This document shows, piece by piece, positions 52,579 to 64,000 of a stretch of 64,000 nt of DNA. Source of the stretch: Bacillus_BD sp963708895 (GTDB lineage: Bacteria > Bacillota > Bacilli > Bacillales > Cytobacillaceae). The translations under genes were made by a program, and so were the position numbers. Each line of letters begins with the position of its first letter. Positions within the stretch are counted from its first letter, which is position 1. The stretch lies in contig CAVPUE010000009.1 in the NCBI GenBank assembly GCA_963708895.1, positions 62,001 through 126,000 of the forward strand. The letters are read 5' to 3'. The notes under the pieces were generated by a model. It did no database searches. It was not told the origin of the DNA and worked only from the letters and a program-made list of their open reading frames with translations.

Positions 52579-52761
52579 GGCTCTTTTCTCAAACTTTGTC
52601 GCTTTTGGATAGAAAAAAAGCTGATTGTCTTTGTACTCACGTTGACATTTGACTTTATTTTTGAGAAAAGAGCTGCAAAATTTATACGAAGGTACAAAAT
52701 AGCCTATTTCCACGTTAAAATCGGCCTTTGGATTTTAACAACAAACTTTACGGAAATATTC
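52579..52761. mobile_element. 183-bp MITE, copy D (ffs-dnaX intergenic)
   Basis: Flanked by exact 8-bp repeats TTGTATAA (52571-52578 and 52762-52769). Left end GGCTCTTTTCTCAAAC, right end degenerate (CGGAAATATTC). Keeps the internal TTTTTGAGAAAAGAGC. Begins directly after the ffs terminator and fills most of the 345-bp gap to dnaX. Confidence 0.88.
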
Positions 52762-52856
52762 TTGTATAAAAGTACAGATTATTTTACTGTGTTTTGTAAA
52801 AAGGAAAATAGATACGTTATAATAAGGAAAAGACAGTTAGTGGGAGGGGCGTTCAA

Positions 52857-54554
52857 TTGAGTTATCAAGCATTATATCGTGTGTGGCGTCCGCAAAGCTT
52901 TATAGACGTTGTAGGACAAGGGCACGTAACACAAACATTGCAAAACGCCCTACTACAAGATAAAATTTCACATGCGTACCTTTTCTCTGGTCCTCGTGGT
53001 ACAGGGAAAACAAGTGCTGCAAAAATTTTAGCAAAAACCGTGAACTGTGAAAGGTCCCCGATCGAAGAGCCATGTAATGAATGTTCTGCCTGTCGAGGGA
53101 TAACAGATGGCTCTATTCCGGACGTCATTGAAATAGATGCAGCCTCTAATAATGGGGTTGAGGAAATTCGTGATATTCGTGATAAGGTCAAATTTGCCCC
53201 TACATCGGTAAGGTATAAAGTTTATATTATAGACGAAGTACATATGTTGTCGATTGGGGCTTTCAACGCATTATTGAAAACGTTAGAAGAGCCACCTAGG
53301 CATGTCATTTTTATTTTGGCAACAACAGAGCCACATAAAATTCCTCTAACGATTCTTTCAAGATGTCAACGCTTTGACTTTAAGCGGATAACAGCCCAAT
53401 CGATTGTAAAAAGAATGGAACTTATCGCAAAAGAGACAGGCGTTGATTATGAGGAAAATGCGCTTCAAGTGATAGCAAGAGCAGCTGATGGTGGAATGCG
53501 TGATGCATTGAGTCTATTGGATCAGGCGATCTCCTTTGGAGATGAAAAAGTAACGCTAGATGATGCTCTCGCTGTAACGGGTGCTGTTTCACAAATGTTT
53601 TTGGTAAAACTGGCTCTGGCTATTAACAATCATGATGTAGTGAGTGGTCTCCAATCCTTGGAAGAGTTACTTTTTCAAGGGAAAGACCCAACGAGATTTA
53701 TTGAGGACTTTATTATGTTCTATCGTGATATGTTACTGTACAAAACAGCACCCAATTTAGAAGAATCGCTAGAGTCCGCTTTGATTGATGATGAATTTAA
53801 ATCCCTTGCTTCAGATATACAACAAGAGGAAATATATCAACTCATTAGTGAGTTAAATAAAACACAGCAAGAAATGCGCTGGACGAACCATCCTAAAGTA
53901 TTTCTAGAAGTAGCCATAGTAAAACTATGTCAGCTTGAAACTTCACCAATATCAAATTCACAGAGTGTTGATATCAATCAATTAACAAATAAAATCAATC
54001 AGCTTGAAAATGAAGTAAGGGAATTAAAGAAACATGGTGTAGCTGTTAGAGAGGAAGTTCAAGCGACAACGGTACAGAAAAAACCGCGTCGCACATCAAA
54101 AGGTTTCCAAGCTCCTGTAGGGAAAATAAATGAAATATTAAAACATGCCACCAAACAGGATCTTACGAATATTAAAAGGCACTGGGCTGATATGATTGAA
54201 CAACTTAACATCAAACATATGCGTTCACAAGCAGCTCTGTTAAAAGAGGCAGAACCTGTGGCAGCTTCAAGTCAAGCCATTGTCATCAAGTTTAAATATG
54301 AAATTCACTGTCAAATGGCAATGGAAAATGCTAATTTTATCGATACGGTTTCTTCTATTCTTTCTACTTTAGTTGGAGGTCATTTTCAAATTGTCGGTGT
54401 ACCTGAAGATCAATGGCTTAAAATAAGAGAGGGATTTCTTAACAATCAACGAGATCATAATGAGGCTAGTGAATTAGGGGAAACAGAGGAAGATCCAATT
54501 ATCGCAGAAGCAAGGAAATTAGTTGGCGATGATTTAATAGAAATAATGGAATAA
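52857..54554 (+). CDS. dnaX: DNA polymerase III subunits gamma/tau
   Basis: 565 residues from TTG 52857 (SYQALYRVWRPQSF), with GGAGGGG upstream. Walker A SGPRGTGKTSAAK at about 43-55, a zinc-binding cluster CERSPIEEPCNECSAC, Walker B IDEVHML and sensor motif DALSLLDQA. The C-terminal region with a coiled coil (about 365-395) binds the polymerase and DnaB. Clamp-loader ATPase at the fork. First gene of dnaX-ebfC-recR, with a MITE before and after it. Confidence 0.96.
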   Translation: MSYQALYRVWRPQSFIDVVGQGHVTQTLQNALLQDKISHAYLFSGPRGTGKTSAAKILAKTVNCERSPIEEPCNECSACRGITDGSIPDVIEIDAASNNGVEEIRDIRDKVKFAPTSVRYKVYIIDEVHMLSIGAFNALLKTLEEPPRHVIFILATTEPHKIPLTILSRCQRFDFKRITAQSIVKRMELIAKETGVDYEENALQVIARAADGGMRDALSLLDQAISFGDEKVTLDDALAVTGAVSQMFLVKLALAINNHDVVSGLQSLEELLFQGKDPTRFIEDFIMFYRDMLLYKTAPNLEESLESALIDDEFKSLASDIQQEEIYQLISELNKTQQEMRWTNHPKVFLEVAIVKLCQLETSPISNSQSVDINQLTNKINQLENEVRELKKHGVAVREEVQATTVQKKPRRTSKGFQAPVGKINEILKHATKQDLTNIKRHWADMIEQLNIKHMRSQAALLKEAEPVAASSQAIVIKFKYEIHCQMAMENANFIDTVSSILSTLVGGHFQIVGVPEDQWLKIREGFLNNQRDHNEASELGETEEDPIIAEARKLVGDDLIEIME

Positions 54555-54564
54555 CGATTATTTA

Positions 54565-54745
54565 GGCTCTTTTCTCAAACTTTGTTGCTTTTGGAGAGAA
54601 AAAAGCTAATTGTCATTGTTTTCATGTTGATATTGCTATATATTTTTGAGAAAAGAGCTACAAACTTAATACGAATGCACAAAATAGTTCCTTCTGAGTT
54701 AAAATTGACCTTTGGATTTTAACAACAAACTTTACGAAAACAGCC
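54565..54745. mobile_element. 181-bp MITE, copy E (dnaX-ebfC intergenic)
   Basis: Left end GGCTCTTTTCTCAAAC, right end ACGAAAACAGCC. Flanks ATTATTTA (54557-54564) and ATTGTTTA (54746-54753) are an 8-bp duplication with one difference. Internal TTTTTGAGAAAAGAGC is present. It sits between cotranscribed genes, so its hairpins would be present in mRNA. Confidence 0.86.
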
Positions 54746-54869
54746 ATTGTTTAAAAGAGTCATCGAATATGGTAAATTAAGAAGGACAATGTATCTTTAA
54801 GTAGAATAAAACTTATATGTATTTATGTAAGTTGTATAATAAATATTGTAATGTGGAGGTTATTTAAAT

Positions 54870-55214
54870 ATGGCACGTGGTGGAATGGGTAATATGGGTG
54901 GCATGGGAAACATGCAGAAAATGATGAAGCAAATGCAAAAAATGCAAAAAGATATGGAAAAGGCGCAAGCAGATCTAGGTGAGCAAAAGATTGAAGGTAC
55001 TGCTGGTGGTGGTATGGTAACGGTAATTGTTACGGGACATAAGGAAGTAGTTGATGTCATTATTAAGGAAGAGGTTGTGGATCCTGAAGATATTGAGATG
55101 CTTCAAGACTTAGTCCTTGCTGCAACAAATGACGCCTTGAAAAAGACGGAGGAATTAACAAATCAAACTATGGGACAATTCACGAAAGGAATGAATCTTC
55201 CGGGGATGTTCTAG
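54870..55214 (+). CDS. ebfC: Nucleoid-associated protein YbaB/EbfC (YaaK)
   Basis: 114 residues. Gly/Met-rich start MARGGMGNMGGMGNMQKMMK, a long helix of MQKMQKDMEKAQADL, a short beta core GMVTVIVTGHKEVVDVII, then a second helix. Dimeric tweezers-like protein that binds DNA. Standard position between dnaX and recR. The ATG has GGAGG about 12 nt upstream. Confidence 0.96.
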   Translation: MARGGMGNMGGMGNMQKMMKQMQKMQKDMEKAQADLGEQKIEGTAGGGMVTVIVTGHKEVVDVIIKEEVVDPEDIEMLQDLVLAATNDALKKTEELTNQTMGQFTKGMNLPGMF

Positions 55215-55231
55215 AGGGTAGGTAATAACAA

Positions 55232-55828
55232 ATGCATTATCCTGAACCAATATCGAAACTGATTGATAGTTTTATGAAATTGCCAGGTATCGGCCCGAAA
55301 ACGGCTGCTCGTCTGGCTTTTTTTGTCATAAATATGAAGGAAGAAACCGTTTTAGACTTCGCAAAGGCACTAGTAAATGCAAAACGGAATTTAACCTACT
55401 GTTCCGTATGTGGCCATATTACTGACCAGGATCCTTGTTATATTTGTGAGGATCAAAGTAGGAATCGCAGTGTGATTTGTATTGTTCAAGATCCAAAGGA
55501 TGTAATTGCCATGGAAAAAATGAAGGAATTCCATGGCCTCTATCATGTTTTAAATGGTGCAATTTCTCCTATGGATGGAATTGGCCCAGAGGATATCAAT
55601 ATTCCATCGTTATTGAAAAGATTACATGATGATACAGTCCAAGAAGTTATTTTAGCTACAAATCCTAATATTGAGGGCGAAGCAACTGCTATGTATATTT
55701 CGAGGTTAATAAAGCCATCGGGAATTAGAACCACGAGGATTGCTCATGGGTTGCCTGTAGGTGGAGATTTAGAATATGCAGATGAGGTTACTTTATCAAA
55801 GGCAATAGAAGGAAGAAGAGAAGTATAG
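55232..55828 (+). CDS. recR: Recombination mediator RecR
   Basis: 198 residues, the usual length. Helix-hairpin-helix KLPGIGPKTAARLAFF, four-Cys zinc finger CSVCGHITDQDPCYIC, and a TOPRIM domain (CIVQDPKDVIAMEK, ATNPNIEGEATAMYI). Acts with RecF and RecO to load RecA on SSB-coated DNA. Eighteen bases after ebfC, so cotranscribed. Confidence 0.98.
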   Translation: MHYPEPISKLIDSFMKLPGIGPKTAARLAFFVINMKEETVLDFAKALVNAKRNLTYCSVCGHITDQDPCYICEDQSRNRSVICIVQDPKDVIAMEKMKEFHGLYHVLNGAISPMDGIGPEDINIPSLLKRLHDDTVQEVILATNPNIEGEATAMYISRLIKPSGIRTTRIAHGLPVGGDLEYADEVTLSKAIEGRREV

Positions 55829-55844
55829 TACGGGGGATTGGGAC

Positions 55845-56075
55845 ATGTTTTTTCGACGAAAAACCTCGCTACGAGGAGAGTTTGATAAACAACTTGTAGA
55901 ACAATTGAATCACTCTAAGAGAAACTGGGATCGTCAAAGTGGATTATTTGAAAAAAGCATTGATCCCTCAGGAGAAATGGAAATACAAACAGAAATAGCC
56001 AAAGCAAAATACTTTTTCCTACTACGTGAAGCAAAAAAGCGGCAAATTTCGGTATACTCTTATTTTCACGATTAA
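55845..56075 (+). CDS. yaaL: DUF2508 protein YaaL
   Basis: 76 residues, charged (RRKTSLRGEFDKQLVEQLNHSKRNWDRQS), with a C-terminal YFFLLREAKKRQISVYSYFHD. The family is conserved between recR and bofA in spore formers; no function known. Confidence 0.88.
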   Translation: MFFRRKTSLRGEFDKQLVEQLNHSKRNWDRQSGLFEKSIDPSGEMEIQTEIAKAKYFFLLREAKKRQISVYSYFHD

Positions 56076-56191
56076 CACTTGTAAAGATATTCGGATCTTA
56101 TAAGTGCTCTTGTGAAAAGTAATTTCTTTCAGGTCTTTTTTGTACAGGCTCTTCATAATAATAGTACAAATGCCAGAAAGGGAGATTATTA

Positions 56192-56455
56192 TTGGAGCCA
56201 ATTATAGTAGTTGCTATCTTAGGATTCATTATTTTACTGTTACTTTTTGTTGGAAGTCCATCTAAACCTCTGCGTTTTATTAGTCAGGGAGTAGTTAAAT
56301 TAGTAATTGGTGCCTTGTTTTTGTTTTTTCTAAATATCATTGGAAACCAATTTGGGATTCATGTTCCGATAAATTTAATTACTTCTGCTGTATCCGGATT
56401 ATTAGGGATACCAGGTGTATTAGCATTAGTAGCAATTGAAATGTATATCATTTGA
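56192..56455 (+). CDS. bofA: Pro-sigma-K processing inhibitor BofA
   Basis: 87 residues from TTG 56192, following AAAGGGAG. Three hydrophobic stretches (IVVAILGFIILLLLFVG, LVIGALFLFFLNIIG, GLLGIPGVLALVAIEMYII) and the conserved HVPINLITSAVSGLLGIPG motif. It holds the SpoIVFB protease inactive in the mother-cell membrane until the SpoIVB signal. Next to an rrn operon as in B. subtilis rrnA. Confidence 0.93.
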   Translation: MEPIIVVAILGFIILLLLFVGSPSKPLRFISQGVVKLVIGALFLFFLNIIGNQFGIHVPINLITSAVSGLLGIPGVLALVAIEMYII

Positions 56456-56458
56456 TGG

Positions 56459-56494
56459 AATCAGTATGGTTAAAACTACTGGTTTCTTTTTTTT
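56459..56494 (+). terminator. Terminator of bofA
   Basis: AATCAGTA and TACTGGTT pair (one G-T), 10-nt loop, then TCTTTTTTTT. Confidence 0.75.
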
Positions 56495-56516
56495 GAATAG
56501 AATTTTAAAAAGGGTG

Positions 56517-56545
56517 TTGACTGTTCTAATTAGATAGACTATACT
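56517..56545 (+). promoter_or_regulatory. rrn P1 promoter, second operon
   Basis: TTGACT and TATACT with a 17-bp spacer; about 235 bp before 16S. Confidence 0.78.
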
Positions 56546-56617
56546 TAATCAAGTCGTCACAAGGAGAGATTCTCCGTTAAAAGATTACTCGTTAAAAAAG
56601 AAACTTTTAAAAAGTGG

Positions 56618-56646
56618 TTGACACACAAGTTTCAAAATGATATATT
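56618..56646 (+). promoter_or_regulatory. rrn P2 promoter, second operon
   Basis: TTGACA and TATATT with a 17-bp spacer. Downstream sequence, including a boxA-like GCTCTTTGAAAAC near 56676, is shared with the first operon. Confidence 0.85.
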
Positions 56647-56778
56647 ATAAAAGTCGCTTACGAGCGATGCAAATTGCTCTTTGAAAACTAAACAACAAAC
56701 GTCAACGTTTATTATAGTTACTATATGTAACGAAACTAGTTGTTTTTAACAACAAACTTTTATGAGCTATTCAAACAC

Positions 56779-58339
<1,561 letters not shown>

Positions 58340-58429
58340 TAACGGAACATCTCTTATGAGATGAGTTGACTGTTTGTTGTTTAGTTTTGATGGAGTAATT
58401 CTAACTTCATAGAAGATAATCCGTTATAG

Positions 58430-58506
<77 letters not shown>

Positions 58507-58518
58507 TAACTTATATTT

Positions 58519-58594
58519 GGGGGATTAGCTCAGCTGGGAGAGCGCCTGCCTTGCACGCAGGAGGTCAGCGGTTCGATCCCGCTATCCTCCACCA
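58519..58594 (+). tRNA. tRNA-Ala (TGC), second operon
   Basis: 76 nt with CCA. Acceptor GGGGGAT pairs with ATCCTCC and keeps G3-U70; differs from the first copy by matched changes at stem positions 5-68 and 6-67. Confidence 0.98.
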
Positions 58595-58713
58595 AAACCT
58601 TTGTGTGTTGATCATTAACAACGTATATTGGTATTTTTTGTTCTTTGAAAACTGGATAATGTAATGAAGAAACCAAGAAATAACCAAGTAAACACCATAT
58701 TTACTTTTTAACT

Positions 58714-61649
<2,936 letters not shown>

Positions 61650-61736
61650 TATATGTAATAGAAAGATAAATGTTTATACGTGTTATTTCTTCTTCAGCAT
61701 TATCCAGTTTTGAGAGAACAACTCTCAATTAAATAG

Positions 61737-61852
<116 letters not shown>

Positions 61853-61856
61853 AACA

Positions 61857-61886
61857 AAAGAGTATCCATTATGGGTACTCTTTTTT
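61857..61886 (+). terminator. Terminator of the second rRNA operon
   Basis: AAGAGTATCCAT and ATGGGTACTCTT form a stem with one G-T pair and end in six T residues. Confidence 0.88.
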
Positions 61887-61890
61887 GACG

Positions 61891-61915
61891 AAAAAAAAGA
61901 GCATCTAGATGAGCT
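61891..61915 (-). terminator. Terminator of csfB
   Basis: On the minus strand a CATCTAGATG-centred palindrome is followed by eight T residues, 11 bp after the csfB stop. The stem has internal mismatches. Confidence 0.6.
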
Positions 61916-61925
61916 GCCCTTTATC

Positions 61926-62126
61926 CTATGAGAAGATTTCTGGTGCTGTAATCTTCCTTAATTTATTAAGAAAATACTTATATTTAGGATCGTTTGTATC
62001 TGTCATAATGATATCCTGCTCGCATTTTGTACAAATAAAGGATGTATATAGATGGATTCCTTTATCCTTTTGTTCTTCACAAATTACACAAACTTCTTCT
62101 CTTCGTTCCCTTGCTGTTGAATTCAT
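61926..62126 (-). CDS. csfB: Anti-sigma factor CsfB (Gin)
   Basis: 66 residues from the ATG at 62126 (MNSTARERREEVCVICEEQ), with GGAGGTGG upstream; a longer open frame to 62159 lacks a ribosome site. Two CxxC pairs (CVIC and CTKC) form the zinc-binding core, with GIHLYTSFI between. CsfB is made in the early forespore and blocks premature sigma-G (and sigma-E) activity. Position beside rrnA and yaaO matches B. subtilis. Confidence 0.92.
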   Translation of the reverse strand: MNSTARERREEVCVICEEQKDKGIHLYTSFICTKCEQDIIMTDTNDPKYKYFLNKLRKITAPEIFS

Positions 62127-62363
62127 TACTTCCACCTCCACATCTTCTATATTTTCCATTTTTAAATAATTGTATACAATATTTAAAAAATTTAACCATA
62201 TAGTTTGCTTGATTAATATTGTATGTTGCTACTATTCATTGGTTGTATGTCTATGTTAATTCTTTGATTTTGAAACGAATCCGTTCTTGTACTGCAATAT
62301 ATTGGTTTGGTCAGTAAACAAGTGTAAAATATAAATAACATAAGAAAAAAGGTAAGGTGCTTT

Positions 62364-63800
62364 ATGAATCAATCAACTACTCCCTTATACAATCAATTAG
62401 TAACTCATCATAAAAGACATCCAATCTCTCTTCATGTTCCTGGCCATAAAAATGGAAGCCTGTTGAGCGAACAAAAATACTCCTATTTTCATGACTTACT
62501 TAAATTAGATGTAACTGAATTAACAGGTTTAGATGATCTTCATTCACCAGAGGGCGTGATTCAAGAGGCAGAAGCGTTATTAACTGCATTTTATGGGGTG
62601 AAAAAAAGTTACTTTTTAGTGAATGGATCGACAGTAGGTAACCTGACAATGATGTTAGCCCTCTTACATGAAAATGATATTGTATTTGTACAACGAAATA
62701 GCCATAAATCTGTCATGAATGGAATCGAATTGACGGGCGCAAAGGCTGTCTTTCTAGATCCTGATTTCAATGAGGAATGGGGTGTTGCAGGAGGCGTCTC
62801 TCCGCAAACCATTCAAAGGGCACTCAACCTGTATCCAAAGGTAAAGGCAATCGTCTTAACCTATCCAAATTATTATGGAATGGTAAATGAACTAGAGGAT
62901 ATTATCACACTAGCACATGAAAAGGGAATTCCTGTCCTCGTTGATGAAGCACATGGTGCACATTTCATCACTGGAGGACATTTTCCAAAGTCAGCGGTAC
63001 AATTAGGAGCAGACCTTGTTGTGCAATCGGCACATAAAACATTACCTGCGATGACAATGGGTTCATTTTTACATATCAATAGTGAGTATATTTCGATCAA
63101 AGCTGTTGAAAAATACCTTCAATTATTACAATCTAGCAGTCCATCGTATCCGATCATGGCTTCATTAGATATCGCAAGAAGTTATATGGCTACTTATTCG
63201 GATGAGGACCATGCCTATTTATTTTCGCAAATACAATCCTTTAAGAACGAGCTAAGAAAGCTAGATAGGATAACGGTATTGAATGATAATGGTAACGGAG
63301 ATTTACTTAAGGTTACGATTCAATCTGCTAACGAACTAAATGGATTTCAAATGCAAACGTTATTCGAGGAAAAGGGGATCTATACTGAAATGGCAGATCC
63401 AGATAATGTTTTGCTCGTTTTACCTCTTTTAAAAAAGGATCAGGATTATCACTTTCAACAAATAGTTGAGCGCATCAGTCAAGCCTTGGGTCATGTAAGT
63501 CGACAAAGGAGGAATCCGGTAAAGCATATCTATCAACCCAATATATCCACTCTAGCCATGAATCCTAATGAATTCAATCAACATACTATTAGGAAGGTAT
63601 TAGTGGAAGAATCAGTAGGTGAAATTGCTGCAGAAAGGGTTACTCCTTATCCACCGGGAATCCCCTTATTGGTGCCTGGTGAAAGAATAACAGAGGCTAT
63701 TGTACAACAAATACAGTACTTAATTGAATCGGGGGCAAGGTTTCAGGGGAATAGGGATATTTATCAAGGTAAGATAACTGTTTTTGAAAAAAAGGTTTAA
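62364..63800 (+). CDS. yaaO: Orn/Lys/Arg decarboxylase-family PLP enzyme YaaO
   Basis: 478 residues. PLP-binding Lys in QSAHKTLPAMTMGSF (about residue 220), DEAHGAH as the aspartate contact, N-terminal PGHKNG, C-terminal decarboxylase domain with VGEIAAERVTPYPPGIP. The family contains arginine and lysine decarboxylases, but YaaO-type members at this locus have no proven substrate; speA is a separate paralogue in B. subtilis. 21 bp before tmk. Confidence 0.9.
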   Translation: MNQSTTPLYNQLVTHHKRHPISLHVPGHKNGSLLSEQKYSYFHDLLKLDVTELTGLDDLHSPEGVIQEAEALLTAFYGVKKSYFLVNGSTVGNLTMMLALLHENDIVFVQRNSHKSVMNGIELTGAKAVFLDPDFNEEWGVAGGVSPQTIQRALNLYPKVKAIVLTYPNYYGMVNELEDIITLAHEKGIPVLVDEAHGAHFITGGHFPKSAVQLGADLVVQSAHKTLPAMTMGSFLHINSEYISIKAVEKYLQLLQSSSPSYPIMASLDIARSYMATYSDEDHAYLFSQIQSFKNELRKLDRITVLNDNGNGDLLKVTIQSANELNGFQMQTLFEEKGIYTEMADPDNVLLVLPLLKKDQDYHFQQIVERISQALGHVSRQRRNPVKHIYQPNISTLAMNPNEFNQHTIRKVLVEESVGEIAAERVTPYPPGIPLLVPGERITEAIVQQIQYLIESGARFQGNRDIYQGKITVFEKKV

Positions 63801-63821
63801 TAACTAACGGAGGAAAGAGTC

Positions 63822-64000
63822 ATGAACTATTTAATTACACTAGAAGGCGTAGAAGGTTCAGGAAAATCTACGCTCATTCAATATTTAAAGGAACTTATTG
63901 AAAGTATTGGAAAAAAGGTTATTGTTACAAGAGAGCCAGGGGGAATTGAGATATCAGAACAAATCCGTTCCGTTATTTTAGATACGGAAAACACAAAGAT
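63822..64000 (+). CDS. tmk: Thymidylate kinase, 5' part only
   Basis: The first 59 codons are present; the gene runs off the window. P-loop LEGVEGSGKSTLIQYL and the TREPGG lid-side motif with EISEQIRSVIL identify dTMP kinase, which makes dTDP. CGGAGGAAAG precedes the ATG. Likely cotranscribed with yaaO. Confidence 0.95.
   Translation, partial: MNYLITLEGVEGSGKSTLIQYLKELIESIGKKVIVTREPGGIEISEQIRSVILDTENTK

Noticed and set aside
54076..54090. A-run in dnaX as a programmed frameshift site giving a short gamma subunit
   Set aside because: The run is only six A, lacks a clear slippery heptamer and stimulatory stem, and Bacillus dnaX is not known to use frameshifting.

Overview
This window is the replication-origin region of a low-GC Gram-positive, spore-forming member of the Bacillaceae. 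The evidence is the gene order (walJIHKR, purA, dnaB, rplI, gdpP, rpsR-ssb-rpsF, spo0J-soj-noc, rsmG-mnmG-mnmE, jag-yidC-rnpA-rpmH | oriC | dnaA-dnaN-yaaA-recF-remB-gyrB-gyrA, rrn, yaaC/guaB, dacA, serS, sleL, tadA, ffs, dnaX, ebfC, recR, yaaL, bofA, rrn, csfB, yaaO, tmk), close protein resemblance to Bacillus subtilis, and the sporulation genes yyaC, bofA, csfB and sleL. I cannot name a species; it does not look like B. subtilis itself, because pdxS/pdxT and the dck/dgk pair are missing from their usual places.

Layout. From 1 to 27.05 kb almost everything is on the minus strand and points away from the origin. It holds the WalRK signalling operon, purine synthesis, the replicative helicase, a c-di-AMP phosphodiesterase, the S6-SSB-S18 operon, the chromosome segregation genes with parS sites, tRNA-modification genes and the rpmH-rnpA-yidC-jag block. 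oriC is bipartite: DnaA boxes lie at 27.23-27.55 kb before dnaA, and DnaA boxes plus a DnaA-trio/AT-rich unwinding tract lie at 29.08-29.21 kb between dnaA and dnaN. From 27.6 kb rightwards most genes are on the plus strand. Two nearly identical rRNA operons, each with tRNA-Ile and tRNA-Ala in the spacer, lie 18.15 kb apart and bracket guaB, dacA, serS, ffs, dnaX, recR and others. The window ends inside tmk and begins inside walJ.

The most interesting non-gene structure is a family of five ~182-bp dispersed elements (5425, 26583, 43749, 52579, 54565). They have 23-bp imperfect terminal inverted repeats and flanking 8-bp direct repeats, so they are miniature inverted-repeat transposable elements. 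They also carry internal palindromes, one of which shows a compensatory base change. A second, palindromic GC-richer repeat occurs at 8621 and 20754.

Many reading frames that must be functional (dnaA twice, dnaN, gyrB, gyrA, serS, mnmG, mnmE twice, remB) are interrupted by single-base indels. After correction by one base the products have normal family lengths. Nearly all are +1 insertions, and several sit at a CTT-purine leucine codon. Sequencing error is the simplest reading; the pattern is reported as a finding. walH and walI are damaged more heavily.
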